Below are positions 14,033 to 21,200 of a stretch of DNA of 30,340 nt, piece after piece (positions within the stretch are counted from its first letter, which is position 1; each line of letters begins with the position of its first letter). The notes below the pieces were generated by a model that was not told the origin of the DNA, ran no database searches, and worked only from the letters and a program-made list of their open reading frames with translations. The stretch spans positions 1 through 30,340 of the forward strand of contig DATNIT010000093.1 in NCBI GenBank assembly GCA_035604335.1, given 5' to 3'. Source of the stretch: DASZHJ01 sp035604335 (GTDB taxonomy: Bacteria > Pseudomonadota > Alphaproteobacteria > ATCC43930 > CGMCC-115725). Made by a program: the position numbers and the translations under genes.

Positions 14033-15004
14033 CTAGCTGGCGCCGAGCCCGACGATGAAGCTCCCCTTTGGCGCGAGGGCGTGGGTGATTCGCCAGAGAA
14101 CGTGGCCGTCTTCCGGCGCGGTCACGGTCGCGAGCGTCTCGCCATAGGTATTCTCGGCGGTGGCGAGGACGGTGCCCTTCGCCACCTTTTGCGCGGGCTC
14201 GACGGCATAGCGGTAAAGTCCGTCCACGGGAGCTTCGATCCAGAGATAGCGGTCGATGATCGCGGGTTGCCGCCGCTTCGGCGCTGCGTCGGCGATCATG
14301 CCGAGATAGCGGGCGATTCGCTGCACACCCTCGACATGATAGGCGACGTTTTCTTCCTCGATCAGACCGATCCGTCCGCCTTCGGCGAAGGCGGCGGCCT
14401 GACGGCGCTGCGCGCGGCCGGTGCAGCTGCGCGCGGGCTGCCGGAGGTGCGAGGGGTCGAGGCGGGCCACAATTTGCGCGTCGAAGCATTTGGCGAGGTC
14501 GAGATTGCGCGCGTCGAACGCGGCATCGCCGATCATTTGCGCGACCGTGAAATGCGCGACGTTCTCGCAGAGATCGCCGCCGTGCATGTCGACGAAGCAG
14601 TCGGCATCGCGCGCCCAATCCTCGAGCAGCGCCCAGGCGATCGCCTCCGCAAAGGTGCCGTCGGGTTGGCCGGAAAAGCTGAAGTTGATGTTCTTGTCGT
14701 CGAGCGGACAGACGTATTGCGTGCGCAGCGGCACGGCCGGCAGATTGACGATGGGAATGATGGAAAGGCGACCCGTCAGCGCGGCGGGCGCGAAGGCGCG
14801 TTGCAGCCGGATCGCCGCCTCGATGCTGGACGTCTCGTTGACGTGAACGCCGGCGATCACGGCGAGGCGCGGGCCGGGCCGTTGACCGACGATGTCGACC
14901 ACCGGCCAGCGCCAACCGGCGAGAGATGGATAGGGAAACGTCAACTCGTATTTGTGGATGCCGGGCTCAACAACGCTCGGCCGTGTCGCTTCGGCGGTGC
15001 GCAT
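14033..15004 (-). CDS. Succinylglutamate desuccinylase/aspartoacylase (AstE/AspA) family protein
   Basis: A 323-residue zinc-dependent deacylase of the carboxypeptidase-like AstE/AspA family, which removes acyl groups from N-acyl amino acids. The start at 15004 has GGAGA about 7 bases upstream; the open frame extends further upstream but into the EhuB promoter region. Zinc ligands are GVHVNE (H54, E57) and DMHGGD (H141). A C-terminal beta domain (YLWIEAPVDGLYRYAVEPAQ to VLWRITHALAPKG) fits a biotinyl/lipoyl-like fold typical of these proteins. The usual DxNLNRxFPG motif is DDKNINFSFSG here, so the Arg that contacts the substrate carboxylate is F108. It is divergent from the EhuBCD-like importer, and DoeB of ectoine degradation is in the same family, but no other doe gene is present, so DoeB is not claimed. 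It may deacylate an imported amino-acid derivative. Confidence 0.85.
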   Translation of the reverse strand: MRTAEATRPSVVEPGIHKYELTFPYPSLAGWRWPVVDIVGQRPGPRLAVIAGVHVNETSSIEAAIRLQRAFAPAALTGRLSIIPIVNLPAVPLRTQYVCPLDDKNINFSFSGQPDGTFAEAIAWALLEDWARDADCFVDMHGGDLCENVAHFTVAQMIGDAAFDARNLDLAKCFDAQIVARLDPSHLRQPARSCTGRAQRRQAAAFAEGGRIGLIEEENVAYHVEGVQRIARYLGMIADAAPKRRQPAIIDRYLWIEAPVDGLYRYAVEPAQKVAKGTVLATAENTYGETLATVTAPEDGHVLWRITHALAPKGSFIVGLGAS

Positions 15005-15042
15005 TTCTGATTCTCCGCTAACGTGACAGTCGCAGCGAGCGA

Positions 15043-15052
15043 ATGCTAGCAT
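15043..15052. promoter_or_regulatory. 10-bp palindrome in divergent AstE-like/EhuB promoter region
   Basis: ATGCTAGCAT is a perfect palindrome in the 111-base gap between the divergent genes at 15004 and 15116. Its position suits a shared operator, but a 10-bp palindrome alone is weak evidence. Confidence 0.25.
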
Positions 15053-15115
15053 CGGGCTTCCGCGAGTTGAAATCCCTCGTGGAGTTTCGCACATCAAACA
15101 ATCGGGGGCGTCGTC

Positions 15116-16003
15116 ATGATCATCTCTCCACATCGGTTATCGCGTAGGGAATTGCTCGGCGTCGGTGTCGCGGCCTCCGCGATCTCTCTGGTGCCTGCTG
15201 TGGCATGGGCGGACGCGACGCTGGATCGCATCAAGAGCACGGGCAAGGTCGGCGTCGGCATCGCCAACGAGAAGCCCTACGGCTACGTCGAGACCGATGG
15301 GCGGCTGGTCGGCGCGGTTCCCGACGTGATCATGGCGGCGCTCGCGCCGTACGGCGTCAAGTCGATGCAGGCGGAGATCGTCGAGTTCAACGCGCTCATT
15401 CCGGGCCTCAACGCCGGCCGCTTCGACATCATCGGTGCCGGCATGTACATCCGCCCGAAGCGCTGCGAGGCAGTCGCCTTCAGCAATCCGATGACTCGAC
15501 TCGGCTATGGATTTGCCGCGCTGAAGGGCAATCCCAAGGGCGTTCACAGCATCGCCGACGTCGCAAAGAAAGGCGATGCCATCGTCGGCACTCAGACCGG
15601 CTCGGCGGAAGTCGAGGAGCTGCAGAAGGCGGGCGTGCCCTCGAAGCAGGTCGTGCTCTTCACGAACGCGACCGAGGCCCTGGCCGGCCTCAAGGCGAGC
15701 CGCTGCGACGTCATCTATTTCCCCAGCCTCGAGCTCAACGAGGTGCTGAAGACCGCGAACGACCCGGCGGTGGAGCGCGTGGCCGATTTCAAGCAAGTCG
15801 TCGATGAGCAAGGCAACCCCGACTACGGTTATTCGGCGCTCGGTCTGCGCCAGGCCGACAAGGACCTGAAGACCGCGCTCGATGCCGAGATCGGCAAGAT
15901 GCTGACCTCGGGCAAGCTCCTGGAGATCATCGCGAAATACGGCTACGGTCAGGACGAGCTGCCGACGGCGAACGACACGGCGGAAAGGCTCTGCAAGGCG
16001 TAA
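15116..16003 (+). CDS. ehuB: EhuB-like amino acid ABC transporter substrate-binding protein (family 3)
   Basis: A 295-residue periplasmic binding protein. The Tat-type leader HRLSRRELLGVGVAASAIS ends near AWA/DATL. The mature protein contains GIANEKPYGYVETDGRLVG, NALIPGLNAGRFDIIGAGM and YIRPKRCEAVAFSNPM; from memory this IPGLxAGRFDxIxAGMxIxPxRC block marks ectoine/hydroxyectoine-binding EhuB proteins. GGGGG stands before the ATG. It is followed by two permease genes in the order ehuB-C-D known from Sinorhizobium, but the ATPase gene ehuA is not here. Ectoine-type osmolyte or another zwitterionic amino acid is the likely ligand (inference from family). Confidence 0.82.
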   Translation: MIISPHRLSRRELLGVGVAASAISLVPAVAWADATLDRIKSTGKVGVGIANEKPYGYVETDGRLVGAVPDVIMAALAPYGVKSMQAEIVEFNALIPGLNAGRFDIIGAGMYIRPKRCEAVAFSNPMTRLGYGFAALKGNPKGVHSIADVAKKGDAIVGTQTGSAEVEELQKAGVPSKQVVLFTNATEALAGLKASRCDVIYFPSLELNEVLKTANDPAVERVADFKQVVDEQGNPDYGYSALGLRQADKDLKTALDAEIGKMLTSGKLLEIIAKYGYGQDELPTANDTAERLCKA

Positions 16004-16053
16004 GGCCGCGTCGGCGGCAAGCGCCCCTGTTTCAGGTACCGCCGTTCGATCTG

Positions 16054-16677
16054 TTGCCGCAGCTCCTCAAGGGGGCTGCGGTGACGATCGAGATTACGCT
16101 CATCACGGCGGCCGTCGCGTTCGTTCTCTCGTTCGTCGTCGCCTTTGCCCGCATGGCGCCGTGGCGGTCACTGCGCGCCTTGGCGACGGTCTATGTCGAA
16201 GTGCTCCGGGGCACCTCGGCGATCGTGCAGCTCTTCTATCTCTTCTTCATTCTGCCGGCCTTCGGCATCGTCCTGCCGGCGACGCTGACGGCGGTGCTGG
16301 GGCTCGGCATGAACTTATCGGCCTACGGATCGGAGGTGGTGCGGGCCGGCCTTCTGGCGATCGGTACGGGACAGACTGAGGCGGCCGCGGCGCTGGGCTT
16401 GCCGCGCGTCCTGGTCTATCGCCTGGTGATCATTCCGCAGGCTTTCGTGGTAATGCTGCCGTCCTTCGGCAATCTGCTGATCGACCTGGTCAAGGCGACA
16501 TCGCTGGTGTCGCTGATTACCCTCACGGAGTTGACGTTCTCTGGCCGCCAGATGGTCGTCACTACCGGACGAACCGTTGAGGTCTGGGGCTTGGTTCTCT
16601 TGATCTATTTTGCGATGGCCTATCCGCTCGCCCGCCTCGTGCGCGCGGCGGAGCGGCACACGTCTCGCTTCCGCTAG
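16054..16677 (+). CDS. ehuC: EhuC-like amino acid ABC transporter permease (HisM family); start uncertain
   Basis: A permease of about 207 residues in the HisMQ family. It has about five hydrophobic segments, a typical RGTSAIVQLFYLFFILP region and the coupling EAA loop EAAAALGLPRVLVYRLVIIPQA. No ATG or GTG lies between the EhuB stop (16003) and the first conserved helix. The frame is open through LFQVPPFDLLPQLLKG, and only CTG (16027, 16051) and TTG (16054) are available, none with a good Shine-Dalgarno. I give TTG 16054 as a placeholder. Translation may be coupled to ehuB, or the true N-terminus may read back toward 16004. It pairs with the EhuD-like permease 9 bases downstream. Confidence 0.82.
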   Translation: MPQLLKGAAVTIEITLITAAVAFVLSFVVAFARMAPWRSLRALATVYVEVLRGTSAIVQLFYLFFILPAFGIVLPATLTAVLGLGMNLSAYGSEVVRAGLLAIGTGQTEAAAALGLPRVLVYRLVIIPQAFVVMLPSFGNLLIDLVKATSLVSLITLTELTFSGRQMVVTTGRTVEVWGLVLLIYFAMAYPLARLVRAAERHTSRFR

Positions 16678-16686
16678 GGGCCGCGG

Positions 16687-17370
16687 GTGCTCGACGTCCG
16701 ATTCATCCTGCAGTTCCTCCCCGCGATGATGGAGGGGCTCGCGGTAACCGTCGAGGCGACGGTCGGCGGCTATGCCATCGCCCTGCTGGTCGGCCTCGCC
16801 CTCGCTCTCGGCCGCCGCTCCGAGATCCGTGCCGTGCGGGCCGCCTGCGGTCTCTATGTTGACTTCATGCGCTGCACGCCGCTGCTCGTGCAGCTCTACT
16901 TCGCGTTCTACGTGCTGCCGTCTTTCGGCATCCGCTTCGAGGCACTGACGACGGGGATCCTGGTGCTCGGCCTCAACATCGGCGCCTACGTCGCCGAGGT
17001 CTACCGGGCCGGTATCGACGCGGTTCCCGTCGGCCAATGGGAGGCAGCGAGGAGCCTCGGTCTCACGTCGCTGCCGATCTGGAGCCGCGTGATCCTGCCG
17101 CAGGCCTTGCCGCCGATGGTGCCGCCGCTCGGAAATATCCTGATCGGCCTGTTCAAGGAGACGCCGCTCCTCGCGGCCATCACGGTGATCGACGTGTTCG
17201 GCGCCGCAAACGGCATTGCCGGGCTAACTTACCGGTATACCGAGCCCTATACGGCCGCTGCGATCGTCCTGCTCGCGGTCAGCCTGGTTGCGGCGATGCT
17301 CGTGCGCCGTATGGAGCGTCGCTTCAAGCCGCCCGGCGCGGCGCTCCGCGCGACCCCCGCGCGCCGCTGA
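16687..17370 (+). CDS. ehuD: EhuD-like amino acid ABC transporter permease (HisM family)
   Basis: A 227-residue partner permease starting at GTG 16687 with AGGGG about 7 bases upstream. It shows FMRCTPLLVQLYFAFYVLPSF, the inner helices, and the EAA loop EAARSLGLTSLPIWSRVILPQA. After the last helix (AAAIVLLAVSLVAAMLV) it ends in a basic tail. With EhuC it forms the channel. No ATPase gene follows: the next gene is the convergent LysR gene, 14 bases away. An ATPase encoded elsewhere must serve this importer if it is functional. Confidence 0.86.
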   Translation: MLDVRFILQFLPAMMEGLAVTVEATVGGYAIALLVGLALALGRRSEIRAVRAACGLYVDFMRCTPLLVQLYFAFYVLPSFGIRFEALTTGILVLGLNIGAYVAEVYRAGIDAVPVGQWEAARSLGLTSLPIWSRVILPQALPPMVPPLGNILIGLFKETPLLAAITVIDVFGAANGIAGLTYRYTEPYTAAAIVLLAVSLVAAMLVRRMERRFKPPGAALRATPARR

Positions 17371-17384
17371 ACGCGCCCAGGCTC

Positions 17385-18356
17385 TCAGCCGCCGGCCGGG
17401 GCCGCCGCGCCTTCTCGGGTCCGGTCGGGAATCGAGTTGAAGACGCCTTGGGTCGCGAGATCGAGCACGTCCGCCTGAATCAGCCGCGCGATCGCCTGAA
17501 CCGCCGGCGTGGCGCCTTCGGCGACATGGCCCAAGGCGAGCATGCGGTGCAGGTTCACGTCCTCTGTCGGAAATGCCGCCAGCCGGCCGGCCCAGATGTC
17601 GTCGCGGAAGGTCGAGACCGGCACGATGGTCGGTCCGATGCCGCGCAGGAGGAGCCGGCGGATCGCCTCGGGAGAGCTGATCTCGAAATCGACCGTGAGC
17701 CGCTTGCCGTGAGCGCGGATCTGCTCGTCGACCATGGCGCGGATGCCCTTGGTCACGATAACCGGCGTGCGCGCGAGCTCGTTTAGCGTGAAGAAGCGCC
17801 GGGTACTGCCCGGCTGCACCGGTGCCACCACGACGAGGGATTCCGAGGTCAGCGGCACCAGCCGAATTGCCCGCGAATTCGGAGGATTGTTGAGGATCGC
17901 GAGGTCCGACCGGCCCGCCAGGAGATTCTCGTAGAGGTACGGTGTCGTGCCCTCGGTGACGCCGAGGGTGAGCTTGGGGGTGCGGTCGCGAAGCCGCTCG
18001 ATCAGGCGAGGCACGATGAGGGCGGTCAACGTGCCGGGAATGCCCAAGGCGACGTGTCCGCCGGACCGGCTGCGGTTGACCGCCAGCGAGTCCTCGGCGA
18101 GCGCGACCTCGCGCAGGATGCGCCGACAATGCTCGAGAAATTCACGGCCCACGGGTGTCAACTGAACGCCGCGCGGGAGGCGAAGCAGCAGTTGCGACCC
18201 CGAATCGTCCTCCAGGCGCTGGATGCGCCGGGTCAGCGCGGGCTGAGCGATCCTGAGGTCGCGCGCGGCGATCGTGATGCTGCCGACCTCCGAGACATGT
18301 ACGAAATATCGGATGCTCGCGAGATCCATGACGCCGTGCGGCGGCTTATGGCGCAT
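17385..18356 (-). CDS. LysR family transcriptional regulator
   Basis: A 323-residue regulator. The start at 18356 (MRHKPPHGV) has a GGGGGGA run just upstream; ATG 18329 (MDLASIRYF) is the alternative and is the usual start point of the LysR domain, but lacks a ribosome-binding site. The helix-turn-helix covers about residues 10-70 (IRYFVHVSEVGSITIAARDLRIAQPALTRRIQRLE, read in two parts across the turn) and the effector domain begins near GHVALGIPGTLTALIVPRLIE. Such proteins are tetramers that activate a target in the presence of a small ligand. It is the last gene of the minus-strand cluster, 56 bases behind the Gfo/Idh/MocA gene, so it may be co-transcribed with the TRAP cluster and control it. 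Confidence 0.88.
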   Translation of the reverse strand: MRHKPPHGVMDLASIRYFVHVSEVGSITIAARDLRIAQPALTRRIQRLEDDSGSQLLLRLPRGVQLTPVGREFLEHCRRILREVALAEDSLAVNRSRSGGHVALGIPGTLTALIVPRLIERLRDRTPKLTLGVTEGTTPYLYENLLAGRSDLAILNNPPNSRAIRLVPLTSESLVVVAPVQPGSTRRFFTLNELARTPVIVTKGIRAMVDEQIRAHGKRLTVDFEISSPEAIRRLLLRGIGPTIVPVSTFRDDIWAGRLAAFPTEDVNLHRMLALGHVAEGATPAVQAIARLIQADVLDLATQGVFNSIPDRTREGAAAPAGG

Positions 18357-18412
18357 GCGTCCCCCCGGCCGTGAGCCTCGAGCCGATCTCGGAACGACCC
18401 AGATCGCTCCTG

Positions 18413-19408
18413 TCACTCGACGGTTTCGGCCCGGCCGCCATTCTGCGCCGACTTCACCACGGCCTCCAGCGCCGCGACGGTGGCGATCATGTCCGTGTGG
18501 GGAACCGGATAGGGCGCGCGGCCCGCGATCGCGCCGGCGAAGGCTTCCAGATTGGCGCGCACGGCCGGCGCCGGCGGATAGTCGGTCCGCTCGGGCCGGC
18601 CGCCGCGGAAGCATCGGGTGAGGGTCCAGCCCTCCGGCGACTCCGGATGCGCCTTGTCGACGACTTCCACCCAGCCGCGGCTGCCGTAGAGCGCAAATCG
18701 CCCGAAGAAAGGCGTCGCCAGCATTGCGCCGATCAAGGCATTGGCGCCGCTCTTGAAGCCGATGAGCGCGCCCAAGGTGTCGCCGTTGGCGAGCGGGCTG
18801 CCGAGCTGGCGGACGTTCGCCGCCACCCGCTCGGCGGGGCCGAGAATCGCGACCGCGAGATCGAGCAGATGAATGCCGGTCGCGGTCATCGGGCCGCCTG
18901 GAGCATCGAGGCTGGACAGGCGCCAATTGTCCGCGGGCAGGCTCAGGAACTTGTCCTGGCTGAAGTTCGCCTCGACCTGGAGCAGCGTGCCAAGCTCGCC
19001 CGACGTGGCGAGGCGCCGGAGCTCGAGGATGGGCGGCTCGAACCGGCGCTCGTGGCCGATGCCGAGGACGACGCCCGCCGCCTCGCAGGCGGCGACGCAG
19101 TCGAGCGCGTCCCGCCGCGTCAGCGCGAGCGGCTTCTCGCAGAAGACATGCTTGCTGGCTCCCGAGGCGCGCAGAATCTGCTCGCGATGGCGGGAGTGCG
19201 GGGTGCAGAGGATGACCGCCTCGACCTTTTTATCCTCGAGCGCCTGTGCGAGCTCGGTCGAGAAGGGCAACCCCTGCTCTCTGGCCCAGTCGCCCGCGCG
19301 CGGATCGACGTCGACAGCGCGCACGAGCCGCAGCGTCTCGCTCTGCGCCAGGGTCCTCGCAATGGTCTTGCCCCACCAGCCCAAACCTACGATCGCCGCC
19401 GAGATCAT
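18413..19408 (-). CDS. Gfo/Idh/MocA family NAD(P)-dependent oxidoreductase
   Basis: A 331-residue two-domain oxidoreductase. The start at 19408 (MISAAIVGLGWWGKTIA) puts the Rossmann GxGxxG right at the N-terminus, and AAGGAGAGG lies 10-13 bases upstream. The EKP motif, which shapes the active site, is FCEKPLALTRRDA (about 113-125); the substrate-domain pattern HLLDLAVAILGP carries the catalytic His/Asp region. Family members oxidise sugars, polyols, amino acids or related alcohols. It sits 17 bases after the CocE-like hydrolase, so it may oxidise the product of that hydrolysis. The substrate is unknown. Confidence 0.88.
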   Translation of the reverse strand: MISAAIVGLGWWGKTIARTLAQSETLRLVRAVDVDPRAGDWAREQGLPFSTELAQALEDKKVEAVILCTPHSRHREQILRASGASKHVFCEKPLALTRRDALDCVAACEAAGVVLGIGHERRFEPPILELRRLATSGELGTLLQVEANFSQDKFLSLPADNWRLSSLDAPGGPMTATGIHLLDLAVAILGPAERVAANVRQLGSPLANGDTLGALIGFKSGANALIGAMLATPFFGRFALYGSRGWVEVVDKAHPESPEGWTLTRCFRGGRPERTDYPPAPAVRANLEAFAGAIAGRAPYPVPHTDMIATVAALEAVVKSAQNGGRAETVE

Positions 19409-19425
19409 CTGCCGGTGTCCTCTCC

Positions 19426-21168
19426 TTATTTCCTGGGCGGAATGACCGGAAGCAGCAGGTAACCGTCCTGGCCGGGTCCGCAATGAATGGTGACGTTGCC
19501 GCCGAACACGTCCGGCGGGCGATCACGGGGATCGTTGTGCAGGAAAGGTCCGCAGCCCCTAAGCTCATTCTTGAAATTAGAGAGACGCACGCCCGGTCCG
19601 TCCCACTCGTAGTCTTTGCCGCGCACCGTGAGGCCGATGCGATAGCCGGGCGGGATGACGATCCCGGTCGGCCAGATCTCGATGTCCAGCGCCACGATTT
19701 CACCGGGTGTCAACGCCTGGCGCTCATCGTGACTGTGATAGGGGCGATAGGGCCGCGACAGGCGCGGATCGAGCTTGCGGTGCGAGGCTCGGAGCCAGCC
19801 TTGGCCGACGGGCGTGTGCGGGTCGACGGTGCCAGAGAAGACGACGTCGCGGCCATCGGGGTCAAAGACCCGCAGAACCAGGAAAATGTCCGCGTCAGAC
19901 GTCGAGGACGACACGAAGAGCTTCGCCGCAGAAGGGCCACAAATCTCGGTCTCCTCGGTAAGCGGCGGCGTCAGGAAGGTGACGCCGTCACCGAGGCCGG
20001 CGTAGGTCAGCATGCCGGTGGAGCGCGGAGCCTCCCGCGTGAGTGCGCGCGACGCGAGGTCGACGTAGAACCGGGTCCACTCCGTGCGCTCCAGCGGCCA
20101 CTCCGCCTCGTGCCGCTCGATGAATTTCTCGCCGGGCTGACGGACCAGGAGTTGCACCGCCGGCTGCTCGTTCCAGCCGGTGTCCTCGCCCTTGAGGAAG
20201 TGCCCGAAGAACCGCTTCTGCAGCTTCACGCCGTAGTCCGTATAGAAATGCGTCCAGTGCTCGAGCCCGTGCACCTCGAGCCATTTCTGCTTCGAGGCCG
20301 CGCGCATGAAGCCCTCGTAATTGCCGCGGGGATGCAGCCCCTGTCCGCCCCAGCTCGCGGCGGACAGCAGCGGCGCGGTGACCTTCTCCCAGGCGGGCGA
20401 GCGCGCGCGGTGATAGGCGTCATCGAGTGGATGCGCGAAAATATCGGCGCCGAAATCGGTGCGATTCTCCGCGAGCTCCGCATCGCTCAGCGTCTCCGGT
20501 CCGCAGGCGAGCTCGCCGGTAAGGCGGCTGCGGCCACCGCGCTCGCCGGCGCCATGCTGCACCGTCTTGACCTGCATGTCGTACCAGTTGGCCATGAACG
20601 TCGAGAGGATGCCCCCCTGGTGCGTCATGTCGCGGTAGAAATCGGCGGCGCCTTCCCAGGCGCAGAAGGCGGCGAGGTGCGGCGGCTGCAACGCCGCGAC
20701 GTGCCAGGCGTTGATGGCGTAATAGGAGATGCCGTTGAGCCCGACCTTGCCGTTACTCCAGGGCTGCTCGCCCGCCCACTCGATGCAGAGATAGAAATCG
20801 CGGGTCTCTCTCGGGCACCAGGGATCGAGGTAACCGGGCGAGCGGCCGGCGCCGCGGGAATCCACGCGCAGGCAGGCGTAGCCGTCGGGCACCCACTTCT
20901 CGGGATCGACCAGCTCCCAGCATTGGTATTTGTTGCTGGACCCCGCGATCGCGTCGGGATGCTGCGTCGAGAGCAGCCGCCAAGCGCTGGGATAGCCGTC
21001 CTGGAAGCTCAGCCCCTTGGCATAGGGGCCATAGGTGAGGATGACGGGATAGCGGCCTTCGGCGATCGGCCGAAACAAGTCGGCGCGCAGGATCAGACCG
21101 TCATCCATCGCGATCGGGATATCCCAGTCGATCCGCATTCCATCGCGGATCTCAGTCTTTTCCGGCAT
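19426..21168 (-). CDS. CocE/NonD family X-Pro dipeptidyl-peptidase-like hydrolase
   Basis: A 580-residue alpha/beta-hydrolase with a C-terminal jelly-roll domain (COG2936 type, like cocaine esterase). ATG 21168 follows GAGGACGAGG. Features in order are AMDDGLILRADLFRP at the N-terminus; CLRVDSRGAGRSPG (oxyanion region); the nucleophile elbow GLNGISYYA; the LHPRGNYEGFMRAASKQKWLE segment; GLEHWTHFY with the candidate catalytic His; and the jelly-roll from about residue 340 (PLTEETEICGPSAAKLFVSSS to IPPGYRIGLTVRGKDYEW). CocE relatives often have WxDQGLH where an Asp completes the triad; this protein has WGGQGLH, so the Asp is not at that place. No signal peptide is visible, so it should be cytoplasmic, acting on an ester or amide imported by the adjacent TRAP system. 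Confidence 0.86.
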   Translation of the reverse strand: MPEKTEIRDGMRIDWDIPIAMDDGLILRADLFRPIAEGRYPVILTYGPYAKGLSFQDGYPSAWRLLSTQHPDAIAGSSNKYQCWELVDPEKWVPDGYACLRVDSRGAGRSPGYLDPWCPRETRDFYLCIEWAGEQPWSNGKVGLNGISYYAINAWHVAALQPPHLAAFCAWEGAADFYRDMTHQGGILSTFMANWYDMQVKTVQHGAGERGGRSRLTGELACGPETLSDAELAENRTDFGADIFAHPLDDAYHRARSPAWEKVTAPLLSAASWGGQGLHPRGNYEGFMRAASKQKWLEVHGLEHWTHFYTDYGVKLQKRFFGHFLKGEDTGWNEQPAVQLLVRQPGEKFIERHEAEWPLERTEWTRFYVDLASRALTREAPRSTGMLTYAGLGDGVTFLTPPLTEETEICGPSAAKLFVSSSTSDADIFLVLRVFDPDGRDVVFSGTVDPHTPVGQGWLRASHRKLDPRLSRPYRPYHSHDERQALTPGEIVALDIEIWPTGIVIPPGYRIGLTVRGKDYEWDGPGVRLSNFKNELRGCGPFLHNDPRDRPPDVFGGNVTIHCGPGQDGYLLLPVIPPRK

Positions 21169-21200
21169 GAGCCTCGTCCTCGGGTGCGATGCGGTTTCTC

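Noticed and set aside
14033..17370. Complete ectoine degradation locus (DoeB plus EhuABCD)
   Set aside because: Only EhuB, C and D types are present; there is no EhuA, DoeA, DoeC or DoeD, and the deacylase lacks the NLNR motif of DoeB.
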